Positions 47,263 to 58,067 of a stretch of DNA of 64,000 bases are shown piece by piece. Position 1 is the first letter of the stretch; every line of letters begins with the position of its first letter. This DNA is from Candidatus Fermentithermobacillaceae bacterium (GTDB lineage: Bacteria > Bacillota > Sulfobacillia > Fermentithermobacillales > DUSS01): assembly GCA_012842495.1 (NCBI GenBank), contig DUSS01000004.1, forward strand, positions 186,001-250,000. The letters run 5' to 3'. The notes beneath the pieces were generated by a model that did not search any database, had not been told where the DNA came from, and saw nothing but the letters and a program-made list of their open reading frames with translations. The position numbers and the translations under genes were made by a program.

Positions 47263-49065
47263 ATGAAGCAGCTGGCGCGAATGATGTCATACCTGAAACC
47301 GCACTGGGCCACAGTCCTGGCGACCTTTTTGGCGATGGTCATCCAGACGGTGATGGAGCCGCTTTCTACTATGATATTGAGAGCTATGGTTGATGAGGGT
47401 CTGCCCTCAAAGGACATGTCCCTCATCGTCAATCTCTGCCTCTGGTATATCGGAATTTACGCCATCAAGGGGGTTGTCAACTGGATTCAGTGGTACGGTT
47501 CGGAACTCACGGGACAGAAGGTCACATATGACCTCAGGCAGTCCGTTCACGATCACCTCCAGAAGCTTCCGCCGTCGTACTTCAATACCATGGGCTCAGG
47601 TCAGGTGATGTCCCGCCTCACCAGCGACATCGAGTCGATGCAAAACTTCGTGGGGTGGGGTGCTCTCCTTCTCACCAACATGATAATGCTTTTCATAGTT
47701 TCATCGGCGTTCCTGGCCTATCTCAACTGGAAATTAACTCTGGCCATGGCGGTAACTTTCCCGTTCCTCGCCAGAACCGTTTTCTGGTTCGACAAGCACG
47801 TGAGGAAAGCCTGGCAAAACGTGCGAGAAAAGATGGGTCATCTCACCACAGCTCTTCAGGAGAACATAAGCGGCATCAACGTAGTGAAAGCCTTCGCCCG
47901 GGAGGAACTCGAGATGGAAAAGTTCCGGGCGAAGAACCTCGCCCACTACGAAGCTAACATGGAAAGGGCGTCTATCGAAGCCAAGGGTCAGCCGCTTCTC
48001 GATTTGATTTCGGGATTCGTTACGGTGATAGTCATCGGGTACGGAGGATACCTGGTGGCCACGGGCCAGATGACCATGGGGACCATCTTCGCCTTTTACT
48101 CCATGAGCTGGACTCTCATCTGGCCGGTGAGGATGATGGGATGGCTAGTCAACATGGCCGAGCAAGCTATCGCCGCCGCCCCGCGGGTGTTCGAACTACT
48201 GGATCAGGAACCGGAGATCAAAGATGAACCGGGTGCCGTAGACGTAGAAGAGATCAAGGGCCATATCGTTTTCGAAGACGTGTCCTTTTCCTTCCCTGAC
48301 GACTCCCGGGAGACGCTGAAAGACATTAACCTGGACATCCTGCCAGGCGAGACCGTGGCCATCGTAGGAGGAACGGGTTCTGGCAAGTCCACGCTGGTCA
48401 ACATGATCCCCCGGTTTGTCCAGCCCACGAAGGGCCGCATTCTTCTAGACGGACGGGACATCCGGGAGATAACCTTGAAGTCCCTGAGGAAACACATAGG
48501 CCTTGTTCTCCAGGACAACTTCCTCTTTTCGGCCACGGTAAAGGAGAACATCGCCCTGGGCAAAAGAGATGCCACCGACGAAGAGATAGAAAGGGCGGCG
48601 CGACTCGCACAAGCGGAGGAGTTCATAGAGGAACTCCCCAGAAAGTACGACACTCCCGTAGGGGAACGGGGAATCGGTCTGTCCGGCGGTCAGAAGCAGA
48701 GAATCGCGCTGGCCAGAGCACTTCTGGTGAACCCGAAAATCCTTATCCTGGACGAAGCTACTTCGAGCGTGGATACGGAAACCGAATATCTCATCCAGGA
48801 AGGGCTTCAGGAAGTCATGAAAGGACGGACTTCCATAGTGATAGCTAAGCGTCTGTCGACCATACGGGGCGCCGACAAGATAGTGATCCTGGACAAAGGC
48901 AGGATTCTGCAGGTCGGGACGCACGAAGAGCTATTGAAGCAGGGCGGGTTTTACCGGAAGCTCTTCGAAAGTCAGTTCGCGGAAGAAGACGTGGAAAAGG
49001 CGATCAGGCTCGAGCTGGCGGAGTCCGCAAACGGAGAGACGGGCTATGGCAACGAGAAGCTCTGA
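47263..49065 (+). CDS. ABC transporter permease/ATP-binding protein (exporter half-transporter 1)
   Basis: TMD followed by GGTGSGKSTLVNMIPRF, LSGGQKQRIALARALLVNPKILILDEATSSVD. Confidence 0.95.
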   Translation: MKQLARMMSYLKPHWATVLATFLAMVIQTVMEPLSTMILRAMVDEGLPSKDMSLIVNLCLWYIGIYAIKGVVNWIQWYGSELTGQKVTYDLRQSVHDHLQKLPPSYFNTMGSGQVMSRLTSDIESMQNFVGWGALLLTNMIMLFIVSSAFLAYLNWKLTLAMAVTFPFLARTVFWFDKHVRKAWQNVREKMGHLTTALQENISGINVVKAFAREELEMEKFRAKNLAHYEANMERASIEAKGQPLLDLISGFVTVIVIGYGGYLVATGQMTMGTIFAFYSMSWTLIWPVRMMGWLVNMAEQAIAAAPRVFELLDQEPEIKDEPGAVDVEEIKGHIVFEDVSFSFPDDSRETLKDINLDILPGETVAIVGGTGSGKSTLVNMIPRFVQPTKGRILLDGRDIREITLKSLRKHIGLVLQDNFLFSATVKENIALGKRDATDEEIERAARLAQAEEFIEELPRKYDTPVGERGIGLSGGQKQRIALARALLVNPKILILDEATSSVDTETEYLIQEGLQEVMKGRTSIVIAKRLSTIRGADKIVILDKGRILQVGTHEELLKQGGFYRKLFESQFAEEDVEKAIRLELAESANGETGYGNEKL

Positions 49066-49110
49066 CCAACGAGACCACCGGACCCAGGCAGCGAAAAGAG
49101 GTGAAGACTG

Positions 49111-50985
49111 GTGTCGTTGTACGATTTAGACTTGCAAGAAGACGCAGAAGAACGCCCGTTTAACGTGCGCTACTTCATGAGGATGCTCGGTTATACCCGC
49201 CGCTACTCTAAAACCGCGGCGGCGGGAGTCGGTTTAACCTTGGTCGGCATCCTCATCGGGCTTGCCGAGCCCATGCTACTCAAAACCGCTATAGACCAGG
49301 GAATAGTAGCGAAAAACATCGAGGTCGTCACGCGGGTGCTGGGTATCCTGATCGCATTCCGCCTGATCCAGTGGGTTTCCTCGGCCAGGCAAATCCGGAT
49401 CATGAATTTCCTGGGCCAGAAGATCCTGTATGACCTTCGGGAAGAGCTTTTCGAGCACATACAAAGGCTTCCCGTAAGTTTCTTTCACCGGTACCCCGTA
49501 GGAAAGATCGTCTCGAGACTGACAAACGATGTAAACCACATGAGCCAGCTGGCGTCCTCGAACACGGTGAACCTTCTGAGCCAGCTGGTGTCGCTGGTGG
49601 GGATAGTGGCAATAATGGTGTGGGCCCACTGGAAGATGGCGCTTCTGTCTTTCACCACGTTGCCTCTGCTCGTGCTCGTCATGACCAAGGTGCGGTGGTC
49701 GATGGAGCACGCTTGGGGTGAGACCAGGAAGGCCATCGGCGAAATCAACGCCCACCTGAACGAAACCGTCCAGGGGCTCCAAGTGATCCAGGCCTTCGGG
49801 CAGGAGGAGGAGAACAGCCGGAAGTTCTCCAAAGCCGGCAAGAAGTTCTTCGGTTCGTACATGAAGGCCATCAAGATAGAAGTAGCCTTCTGGCCTCTCA
49901 CGGATCTCGTCGGGGCTCTGGGCACCGTCATCGTGGTGTTGTACGGATCTATGGAGCTCTTCCGGGGCACCGTGAGTCTGGGACTCATGCTCGCCTTCGT
50001 CAACTACCTGGGCAAGTTCTGGGCGCCGATAAGCACGTTTTCCCGGGCGTGGAGCCAGATCCTTTCGGCTATGGCGTCGGCAGAAAGGGTGTTTGGCATT
50101 CTCGATGTGCCCCTTGAAACTGAAGGGGATGAAACCAAGGTCGAAATGCCCAGGGTCCAGGGCGAAGTCTTCTTCGAGAACGTGTCCTTCCATTACCGCG
50201 CAGGTGAGCCGGTCCTCCGGAATATCAGCTTTCGAGTAAAGCCCGGAGAGACCATAGCTCTGGTCGGACCGACGGGCGCCGGAAAAACCACCATAATAAA
50301 TCTGGTGGCGGCTTTCCACCGGCCCACATCCGGACGGGTCCTCGTGGACGGGTACGACCTGGCCGGGGTGAAGCTCAGCTCATACCGCAAGCAGCTGGGG
50401 ATCGTCCTTCAGGACACTTTCATATTCTCCGGGACCATTTTAGACAACATCAAATTCGGCAAGCCCGGCGCCTCCATGGACGAAGTGGAAAGGGCGGCGA
50501 AAGCTTCCCGAGCTATCGAGTTCATCTCCAGGATGCCTAAGGGATTCGAGTCCGAGGTCCACGAGCGCGGGCAGAACCTTTCCACGGGAGAAAGACAGCT
50601 TCTGGCCTTCACCAGGGCGCTCCTGGCCGATCCAAGGATTTTAATCCTGGACGAGGCAACTTCCAGCATCGACCCGGAGACGGAAAGGTTGATCCAGGAA
50701 GCGATGAAGACGTTGCTCAAGGGGCGCACGTCGTTCATCATCGCGCACAGACTGTCCACCGTCCGGGCCGCGGACAGGATCTTCGTCGTGCAAGACGGGA
50801 GGATCGTAGAGGAAGGGTCCCACCAGGAGCTCGTGAACAAGGGAGGGCTCTACGCCCATCTTTACGAGGCGCAATTCAAGATGAACCACAACAAGGTCAG
50901 GCTGAAGGGAGACCATGCCAACAGACGAGAACCAGACGGCACCGGCGGCACGAACATGGCCGACCTGGCGAGCTCCCCGAATTAG
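49111..50985 (+). CDS. ABC transporter permease/ATP-binding protein (exporter half-transporter 2)
   Basis: TMD plus GPTGAGKTTIINLVAAFHRPTSG, LSTGERQLLAFTRALLADPRILILDEATSSIDPETE; adjacent to half-transporter 1. Confidence 0.95.
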   Translation: MSLYDLDLQEDAEERPFNVRYFMRMLGYTRRYSKTAAAGVGLTLVGILIGLAEPMLLKTAIDQGIVAKNIEVVTRVLGILIAFRLIQWVSSARQIRIMNFLGQKILYDLREELFEHIQRLPVSFFHRYPVGKIVSRLTNDVNHMSQLASSNTVNLLSQLVSLVGIVAIMVWAHWKMALLSFTTLPLLVLVMTKVRWSMEHAWGETRKAIGEINAHLNETVQGLQVIQAFGQEEENSRKFSKAGKKFFGSYMKAIKIEVAFWPLTDLVGALGTVIVVLYGSMELFRGTVSLGLMLAFVNYLGKFWAPISTFSRAWSQILSAMASAERVFGILDVPLETEGDETKVEMPRVQGEVFFENVSFHYRAGEPVLRNISFRVKPGETIALVGPTGAGKTTIINLVAAFHRPTSGRVLVDGYDLAGVKLSSYRKQLGIVLQDTFIFSGTILDNIKFGKPGASMDEVERAAKASRAIEFISRMPKGFESEVHERGQNLSTGERQLLAFTRALLADPRILILDEATSSIDPETERLIQEAMKTLLKGRTSFIIAHRLSTVRAADRIFVVQDGRIVEEGSHQELVNKGGLYAHLYEAQFKMNHNKVRLKGDHANRREPDGTGGTNMADLASSPN

Positions 50986-51014
50986 GCGCGCGACGGAGGG
51001 ACCCTGAGGTCATA

Positions 51015-51536
51015 TCACAGGAGTTCGAGGTACTCTTCGTATAAGGGATTTATCACGAAGCGGCCGGCTGAGAGGACTTCATAATCCCAAGGGAACATGA
51101 TCCAGCCGGCCGTTTCCATCCCCCACCAGTCTGGCTTCCACCCATCGAGAGTGACCCAGAGCGAAGCGGTTCTTATTTTGCGCGCGCCTTTTTTCTTCGT
51201 TTCCTGCGAGGCCATGAGAAGGGTTTCTCCAGACACGACCATTTCGTCGACGATGAGGACTCGCTTTCCTTCCACCCTTTCCGGCACCGGTATGAGGAAG
51301 ACCGGTCTGTCTCTGACGACATGGCCGCGGAATTTCCTCGTAAGCACCACGGGATAGAACTCAACCTGCAGGATGGACGCGATAATGGTGGCGGGGATGA
51401 GACCGCCCCTGGCGACTCCTATAACCACGTCGGGGTCGAAGTCGGCCTTTGCTTCCAGAGATATCGCTTTACAGATGTCCATTACTTCTTCCCAGGTTAG
51501 TCTGTAAGCGGGGCTTTCTACGTATTTCGGCTCCAT
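51015..51536 (-). CDS. Purine-type phosphoribosyltransferase
   Basis: DVVIGVARGGLIPATIIASIL and PRPP motif RVLIVDEMVVSGETLLMA. Confidence 0.9.
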   Translation of the reverse strand: MEPKYVESPAYRLTWEEVMDICKAISLEAKADFDPDVVIGVARGGLIPATIIASILQVEFYPVVLTRKFRGHVVRDRPVFLIPVPERVEGKRVLIVDEMVVSGETLLMASQETKKKGARKIRTASLWVTLDGWKPDWWGMETAGWIMFPWDYEVLSAGRFVINPLYEEYLELL

Positions 51537-51663
51537 AGGCTTCGCCCTCTTCTTAGTTCCATCTTCCGTTCGGCTTTACATCGAGCTCCTACGTATACTT
51601 CCCTGATGACCTGGGAAACGCGACGTCCTGCGGCACCGAGTCCTAAACCTCGCCTTTACCAGG

Positions 51664-53085
51664 CTAGCCCGGCACCCGCTCAAACCTGGCGGTGAAGTGC
51701 CTCAGCACGGGCGCTTCCTCCACGAGCCGGAGACCCTTTATATCCTTAGCCCTGTCCCTCACCCTGGCTACGGACTGGGCGACGAGCTTCATGTGTCTGT
51801 CCGAATACACCCTGCGCGGAATCGCCAACCTTACGAGTTCGAGCTCGGGCCATACGTCCTTCCCCGTCTCCGGGTCTTTATGACCGAAAGCGCATCCTCC
51901 CAGTTCCACTCCACGAATGCCGCCTTCGATGTAGAGCTCTACTACCAGGGATTGAGCCGGGAAGTTCTCCCTGGGGATGTGCGGTAACAGCGGGAGGGCG
52001 TTGATGTAGATTCCATGACCACCCGGCGGTTTCACTACCGGAATGCCTTCCTTTTCCATGAGCTCTCCGAGGTAGGCGACCTGGCCGATGCGGTCTTCGA
52101 GGTAGCTTTCATCTAGCACCTCGCGGAGGCCGCGGGCCATAGCTTCCATATCCCTGCCAGCGAGCCCGCCGTAGGTTATGAACCCCTCAAACGGGATTTG
52201 CCACTGGACCGCCTGCTTATAGTGCTTCTCATGTCTGAACGCGAGAAGACCGCCTATGTTAACCAGGGCATCCTTCTTGGCACTCATCGTAAATCCGTCC
52301 CCGTACGAAAACATCTCCCTGGCGATCTCTCCAACGGATTTGTGGGCATAGCCGGGCTCGCGGTCCTTTATGAAGTAGCAGTTTTCGGCAAACCTGGCTG
52401 CATCGAAGAACACGGGTATTCCGTATTTGTCTGCGATCTCCCTGGTCTTTCTGATATTCTCCATGGAAACAGGCTGCCCGCCGTTGTTGTTGCACGTCAC
52501 GGTAATCAAGATAAACGGCACTTTGGAAGGGTCTTTCGTAATCTCCTCTTCGAGTCTGACCAGATCGATGTCCCCTTTGAACGGTGCCTCTTTTTCCGGA
52601 ATCAACCCTTCAGCTCGAAGACAGTTTACGGGCTCGGCGCCTCTGAGCAAGATGTGCCCTTCCGTCGTGTCGAAGTGCATATTTCCGAGTACCCTGTCGC
52701 CAGGTCTCACCATTGAGGCCATGAGAACGTGCTCGGCACCCCGTCCCTGATGAACCGGAAGGACGTACTCGTACCCGGTGATTTCCCGTACCACGTCTTT
52801 CAGGTTGTAGTAGTTCCGGCTTCCGGCGTAAGCTTCGTCTCCCAGCATCATTCCGGCCCACTGGTTGTCCGACATGGCCGACGTACCGCTGTCGGTGAGG
52901 AGATCTATGTACACGGCCCAGGACGGAAGGGAAAAGACGTTATAGTGTGCTTCTGCGATGAGCTTCTCCCGTTCTTCCCGCGTCGTCTGCTTTACCCGTT
53001 CTACGACTTTGACCCTGTAAGGTTCCGCGTATTCGTCTCTTCTTCGCATAAGCACCAATCCCCCCTCCCGGGGGTGGTCCCCCAC
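51664..53085 (-). CDS. Beta-eliminating lyase (tryptophanase/tyrosine phenol-lyase family)
   Basis: YIDLLTDSGTSAMSDNQWAGMMLGDEAYAGSRNYYNL, HQGRGAEHVL, VTCNNNGGQPVSMENIRKTREIADKYGIPVFFDAARFAENCYFIK, TMSAKKDALVNIGG. Confidence 0.92.
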   Translation of the reverse strand: MGDHPREGGLVLMRRRDEYAEPYRVKVVERVKQTTREEREKLIAEAHYNVFSLPSWAVYIDLLTDSGTSAMSDNQWAGMMLGDEAYAGSRNYYNLKDVVREITGYEYVLPVHQGRGAEHVLMASMVRPGDRVLGNMHFDTTEGHILLRGAEPVNCLRAEGLIPEKEAPFKGDIDLVRLEEEITKDPSKVPFILITVTCNNNGGQPVSMENIRKTREIADKYGIPVFFDAARFAENCYFIKDREPGYAHKSVGEIAREMFSYGDGFTMSAKKDALVNIGGLLAFRHEKHYKQAVQWQIPFEGFITYGGLAGRDMEAMARGLREVLDESYLEDRIGQVAYLGELMEKEGIPVVKPPGGHGIYINALPLLPHIPRENFPAQSLVVELYIEGGIRGVELGGCAFGHKDPETGKDVWPELELVRLAIPRRVYSDRHMKLVAQSVARVRDRAKDIKGLRLVEEAPVLRHFTARFERVPG

Positions 53086-53136
53086 CCCCGTCCGGAATTC
53101 CGGCTACGACTTTGCGCCGACTTTGCCCTTCGAGCC

Positions 53137-54321
53137 CTAGCTTCCTATTACGCCAAGCTTCCGACCTACCTCCGCGAATCTTTCCAGCGCGAAATCCAGG
53201 TCCTGCCTGGAGTGGGCCGCCGAGAGCATGCATCTGATCCGCGCCTTGCCCTTGGGAACAGTGGGATAGGCGATAGCTTGTGCAAAGACATCCCTCTCCA
53301 GGAGCATCCTTGAGAAGTCCTGCGCAACTTTAGCTTCTCCCAGCATCACCGGGGTGATCGGCGTTACGCTGTTGCCTATGTCGAAACCCGCGTCCTTCAG
53401 TCCCTTCTTGAAGTAAGCGGCATTATCCCATAGTTTTTTCACAAGTTCGTCGCTCTTCATGAGAACTTCCACGGCTGCGATGGCCGCTCCCGCATCGGCG
53501 GGAGTGAGCCCGGTGGAGAACAGGAAAGGTCTGGCCCGCTGCTTGAGGTAGTCGATGAGCACGGCAGGTCCGGTAACGTAACCGCCCATCACGCCGAAAG
53601 CTTTAGAGAGGGTGCCGACTTCTATCTCCACCTGTCCTTCGAGACCGAAGTGATTGACTATTCCGCGCCCGCTCCTGCCCAGTACACCTTCGCCGTGGGC
53701 GTCATCCACCATGACGATGGCGTCAAACTCCCGGGCGACCTTGACGATCTCCGGTAAGGGAGCGATATCCCCGTCCATGCTGAACACGCCGTCGGTAACG
53801 ATCAGTTTCCGGCGGGCGTCTTTGCCCTCCGTTTGGACTTTGGCACGAAGGTCGCTTACGTCGTTATGGGCATACCGCACCACCCTGGCTTTGGAAAGCC
53901 TGCACGCGTCGATAATGCTGGCGTGGTTGAGCTCGTCGGAGAAGATCACATCGCCCTCCCCGGTTATGGTGGGGATGACCGCGACGTTGGCGGTGAAACC
54001 GGCCTGAAGCAAAATGCAGGCAGGCGCCTCCTTGAATTCGGCGAGCTTTCTCTCTAGCTCCAGGTGGATGGTCTGGGTGCCCGCAATGGTCCGAACGGCA
54101 CCCGGACCCACGCCGTACCTGTCTATAGCTTGCTTGGCGCGGTCCTTGAGCTCGGGCATATTTGCAAAACCCAGGTAGTTATTGGAACACAAGTTCAGAA
54201 CCTTTTTGCCATCCACGATCATCCAGGCACCCTGAGGTCCCTCTATCGTACGGATGGTGTTAAACAGACCTTGCTCCTTTAAGGATTGAATTTCCCCTGC
54301 AAGGAAATCGAGTTTAGCCAC
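53137..54321 (-). CDS. kbl: Glycine C-acetyltransferase (2-amino-3-ketobutyrate CoA ligase)
   Basis: [77 protein letters not shown]; next to tdh. Confidence 0.94.
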   Translation of the reverse strand: MAKLDFLAGEIQSLKEQGLFNTIRTIEGPQGAWMIVDGKKVLNLCSNNYLGFANMPELKDRAKQAIDRYGVGPGAVRTIAGTQTIHLELERKLAEFKEAPACILLQAGFTANVAVIPTITGEGDVIFSDELNHASIIDACRLSKARVVRYAHNDVSDLRAKVQTEGKDARRKLIVTDGVFSMDGDIAPLPEIVKVAREFDAIVMVDDAHGEGVLGRSGRGIVNHFGLEGQVEIEVGTLSKAFGVMGGYVTGPAVLIDYLKQRARPFLFSTGLTPADAGAAIAAVEVLMKSDELVKKLWDNAAYFKKGLKDAGFDIGNSVTPITPVMLGEAKVAQDFSRMLLERDVFAQAIAYPTVPKGKARIRCMLSAAHSRQDLDFALERFAEVGRKLGVIGS

Positions 54322-54363
54322 GAAACTTAAACCCCCTCTTGAAACTCAAACTTCAGGCTTAAA

Positions 54364-55425
54364 CTACTTGACCCCTTTCGGGTAGAGGACTACCTTTCCG
54401 CAGTTCCCCGAAGTCATGAGATCCATCCCCTTGGCATACTCGGCCAGGTCAAGGTGATGGGTCACGACTGGACTCAAATCCAGCTTCCCCGACTGGAGAA
54501 GCTCTCTGGTCATGACCCAGGTATCCCACATCCGCCTGCCGGTGATACCCTGGACTTGAATGCCTCTCATGACGATCTCATTGGAAACGTCGAGGTCGAC
54601 CGCCTTATCCGGCAGCCCGAGCAGGGATACCCTCCCGCCAGGACGCACCACCCTGAATATCTGCGAGAAAACCGGGCGTGCTCCGGACATCTCCAGCACC
54701 ACGTCCACGCCTTCGCCGCGGGTCTCGTCCATTATGGCCGCGACCGGATCGGTTTCCTTCGCGTTTATCACCAGGTCAGCTTTCATTTTCCTCGCAATGT
54801 CCAGGCGGTAGTCGTTGATGTCCACGGCCGCCACGAACGTAGCGCCCACTGCCCTGGCCACTCCGATGGCCATAAGCCCTATAGGTCCGCAACCGAATAC
54901 GGCGACGCTCCGCCCCCTGGTTTCCCCTGCCATCACGGTATGAACGGCATTCCCCAGCGGCTCCTGGATGGACAGAAACGCCGCGGGCACCGACGGATCG
55001 TTCCGCCACAGGTTTTCCTCGGGTACCGTCACGTACTCGGCAAAGCAGCCGTCCCTGTCAACCCCAAGGATTTTGGTGTTTTGACAGACGTGCTTCTCTC
55101 CAAGCAGACACTGCTTGCATTGACCGCACACGATGTGGGTTTCGGCGGAAACGAGATCTCCAACCTTCACCGATTTCACCCCGGGACCGAGTTCCACCAC
55201 TTCGCCGGCGAGCTCATGTCCCATAACCTGCGGGGGCTTGATCCTGTTCTGGGCCCACTCGTTCCAAATGTAGATGTGGTGATCCGTTCCGCAGATAGAC
55301 GTGGCCTTAACCTCGATAAGCACCTCGCCCGGACCCGGACGGGGACGAGGAACATCCGCCAGAATAGCTCCGTATCCCGGCTTCTCTTTGATCACCGCTC
55401 TCACAGTTTGATACCTCCCGCCCAA
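54364..55425 (-). CDS. tdh: L-threonine 3-dehydrogenase
   Basis: Zn-MDR; SICGTDHHIYIWNEWAQNRIKPPQVMGHELAGEVVELG, CGQCKQCLLGEKHVCQNTKILGVDRDGCFAEYV. Confidence 0.95.
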   Translation of the reverse strand: MGGRYQTVRAVIKEKPGYGAILADVPRPRPGPGEVLIEVKATSICGTDHHIYIWNEWAQNRIKPPQVMGHELAGEVVELGPGVKSVKVGDLVSAETHIVCGQCKQCLLGEKHVCQNTKILGVDRDGCFAEYVTVPEENLWRNDPSVPAAFLSIQEPLGNAVHTVMAGETRGRSVAVFGCGPIGLMAIGVARAVGATFVAAVDINDYRLDIARKMKADLVINAKETDPVAAIMDETRGEGVDVVLEMSGARPVFSQIFRVVRPGGRVSLLGLPDKAVDLDVSNEIVMRGIQVQGITGRRMWDTWVMTRELLQSGKLDLSPVVTHHLDLAEYAKGMDLMTSGNCGKVVLYPKGVK

Positions 55426-55543
55426 GCCAAAATAAAGAGCGCCTGGCGCGCCACCTTAAAACCTGGTTCCTCCCTCTAAGCCCTACGGTTGTTCCGGACA
55501 ATCCCCGGTTTTCTTCTTCACCGGCTGTCCGTTTACCTGCCCG

Positions 55544-56737
55544 CTACCGGCTCCTGCCGCGACCTGCGATCGACCAGCACACCTCCACTTTCCCTTTGCG
55601 AAATCCGTAAATGAAATCGTGGAGGTTCACCGTGGTGCAACAATGGCTCGGAACGAGAAGCACTTTGCTCCCGAGAGCGAGGTCGGCCCCTCCCCCTTCA
55701 CCGGAGCTGACGAGTGTGACGTGTTCCTCGGACATGCCCCTCACCTGTAGACCGTAACCCGGGAGGGTAGCTACCAGGCCGAACTCGGAGCTCATCGACT
55801 TGGTCCCGGCGTCGCAGATGTATACGCCGGGCTCGGGGCAGCTCATGACGGTGCTCAGAACGAACAGAGACTGCTCGAAGGGCAGCCCTTCTACGCAGCG
55901 ATAGCGCTGGTCCATGAAAATGTAGGAGCCCGCCTGAATATCGGTGATGCCGGGGGTACGCCCGGCGAACATAAAAGTCCCGGTGCCTGCGGTGCTCACA
56001 ATCTCCGGGGGAAGACCCCTGGACGCCAGGCGGGAGACCAGGTCGAGCAGGATCCGGTAAGCTTTTTCCGCCTCTTTGCGCCTATCCTCAAGACCACGGA
56101 TGAACACCGCGTGACCCTCATAACCCATCACCCCGCGGTAACGAAGACCGGCACACCATGACAAGACCTCGGCCAGTGCCACCGCTTCCTCGACGCTTCT
56201 CGCTCCCGCCCGGTGGTTGCCCACGTCTATCTCGACGATAGCGCCTATGGTGACACCGGCCTTCACGGCAGACCTGTCCAGCTCCTCGATGTTGGCCCGG
56301 CAATCCACAGCGACGGTGACGCTGGCACGCCGGGCGAGCTCCGAAAGGCGCCTTACCTTTTCCCTGCCAACCACCTCATTAGCTATGAGGATGTCCTTGA
56401 TACCATGGTCGACCAAAGCTTCGGCCTCGCCGAGTTTTGCGCAGGTTATCCCCACAGCGCCGGCTTCCATTTGCAGCCTCGCGATGGCCGGCGTCTTGTG
56501 GGTTTTTGCGTGAGGCCTGATCCCGGCAGTCCCTCCCGAGAGGAACTCCCTCATTTTCTCGATGTTTCTTTCGAGAACGTCGAGGTCTACCACAAGCGCG
56601 GGGGTATCGAGCTCCTCGAGGTCGATTCCACCCATCTTCCACTCATCGCAAGATGCCCCCGGTTTGCAGGTGAGATCCGGTGTTTCGTTGCGAAGCGTTT
56701 GTCCTGCACCGGACCGGATTTCCCATCCTTCGCTCAT
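55544..56737 (-). CDS. D-threonine aldolase/D-serine dehydratase-like (alanine racemase N-terminal fold III)
   Basis: LDTPALVVDLDVLERNIEKMREF...GIRPHAKTHKTPAIARLQMEAGAVGITCAKLGEAEAL. Confidence 0.9.
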   Translation of the reverse strand: MSEGWEIRSGAGQTLRNETPDLTCKPGASCDEWKMGGIDLEELDTPALVVDLDVLERNIEKMREFLSGGTAGIRPHAKTHKTPAIARLQMEAGAVGITCAKLGEAEALVDHGIKDILIANEVVGREKVRRLSELARRASVTVAVDCRANIEELDRSAVKAGVTIGAIVEIDVGNHRAGARSVEEAVALAEVLSWCAGLRYRGVMGYEGHAVFIRGLEDRRKEAEKAYRILLDLVSRLASRGLPPEIVSTAGTGTFMFAGRTPGITDIQAGSYIFMDQRYRCVEGLPFEQSLFVLSTVMSCPEPGVYICDAGTKSMSSEFGLVATLPGYGLQVRGMSEEHVTLVSSGEGGGADLALGSKVLLVPSHCCTTVNLHDFIYGFRKGKVEVCWSIAGRGRSR

Positions 56738-56894
56738 TTTCCATCACCCTTCGTCGCCCGGGGTCCCCCACCGCCCCGAGACTCAGCGGGAAACCGCTGC
56801 CTGGCAAGGCCTTCGGGGCTGCTCATTGCTCCGGGTAATTGCAAGGTTGACAATCACAAGTTCCGCTTCGAACGAGGGAAAAGCCCCCGGCTGG

Positions 56895-57869
56895 TTACGT
56901 ATAAAAGACCACCACATCCCCGTCCTGAAGCACGTGATCTCTGGGCACCATCTGCCCCCGGAACATCCCGGACCCCCATACCCGTGCGTAAGCCAGATTC
57001 GCCGCAATTTCCTTGTGTATCTCTTCTGCCGCCTCGAGGACGGTCGTACCGGCATCGAGAATGAACGGATTCGAAAAGTCCGGCTTCTTGCCAGGCGGGT
57101 GCGTGTAGACCCGGATTTTCCCGAGGAGATCGAAAAACATGGCTTTCGCCAGAGTTTCCAATCCCTCGCCGGTCAAAGCCGAGATCGGAATGACGTCGAG
57201 CTTCCCTGCGAGGAACTCCTCTAACAGTTCGAGCCTGTCCTGAGCTCCTTCCGCATCAACCTTGTTCGCCGCCACCAGTGAGCGCTTCTCCCTGAAGGTG
57301 GTCTCACCGGATTTCACGGGCACAACTCCATTGTCCCGGGCAAATTCCAGTACATCCTGGGTTGTAGACAGGATGTCGTCGTCGCTGAGATCCACCACAA
57401 GCAAAAGCGCATCCGCCGACCGCATCACCGCCCACATCCATGGCTGAGCGGTATCCCTGGTCAGCGGAGGCATGTCCACCAACTGAATCTGTACGTTTTC
57501 CCACCGGACCATGCCCGGAAGAGGGAGTCTAGTGGTGAACGGATAAGGCGCGACCTCAGGCTGAGCCCTGGTCATCGCCGCCAAGAGTTGCGACTTGCCC
57601 GAGTTCGGGGGTCCCACCATGACCACCTGGCCTGCCCCTTCTTTCTCGATGCGAAAGATGTCCCGCCGCCTGGGGCCCCGACCCTTTTGCATTTCGCGCC
57701 TGAGCTGGGCGATGCGCCGTTTGATGTCCGCCTGCATTTTTTCGGTGCCCTTGTGCTTCGGGATGGTGGCAAGCATCTCTTCGAGCGCTAAAAGCTTCTC
57801 CTCGTCGGTAGTGGCCTGGCGATATCGCTCTTCCGCCTTCAAATACTCCGGGCCGAGATTGGCAGGCAT
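56895..57869 (-). CDS. TGS-domain GTPase (Obg/DRG family)
   Basis: MVGPPNSGKSQLLAAMTRAQPEVAPYPFTTRLPLPGM (G1), QLVDMPPLT (G3), AANKVDAEGA (G4); C-terminal TGS (VYTHPPGKKPDF...). Confidence 0.92.
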   Translation of the reverse strand: MPANLGPEYLKAEERYRQATTDEEKLLALEEMLATIPKHKGTEKMQADIKRRIAQLRREMQKGRGPRRRDIFRIEKEGAGQVVMVGPPNSGKSQLLAAMTRAQPEVAPYPFTTRLPLPGMVRWENVQIQLVDMPPLTRDTAQPWMWAVMRSADALLLVVDLSDDDILSTTQDVLEFARDNGVVPVKSGETTFREKRSLVAANKVDAEGAQDRLELLEEFLAGKLDVIPISALTGEGLETLAKAMFFDLLGKIRVYTHPPGKKPDFSNPFILDAGTTVLEAAEEIHKEIAANLAYARVWGSGMFRGQMVPRDHVLQDGDVVVFYT

Positions 57870-58067
57870 CCGTGCGCACCCCCCTATTCTATTTTAGGCG
57901 ATGTCCCCCGAGCATCCTCCCAAAGCGGCGTTAACTTGGTATCTGTTGAAAGTGGCCCTGCCGGGTCGAATTGCACCGCAGCCATCCTCCGCGCGCGGCA
58001 TTAATTGGTCCTTGGATCGCTAGACTAATTCCAGGGCTGCCCGTCCCAACCGGGCGGGGTCGGAAAG

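Noticed and set aside
49276-50319. 347-aa minus ORF
   Set aside because: Antisense to ABC exporter half 2.
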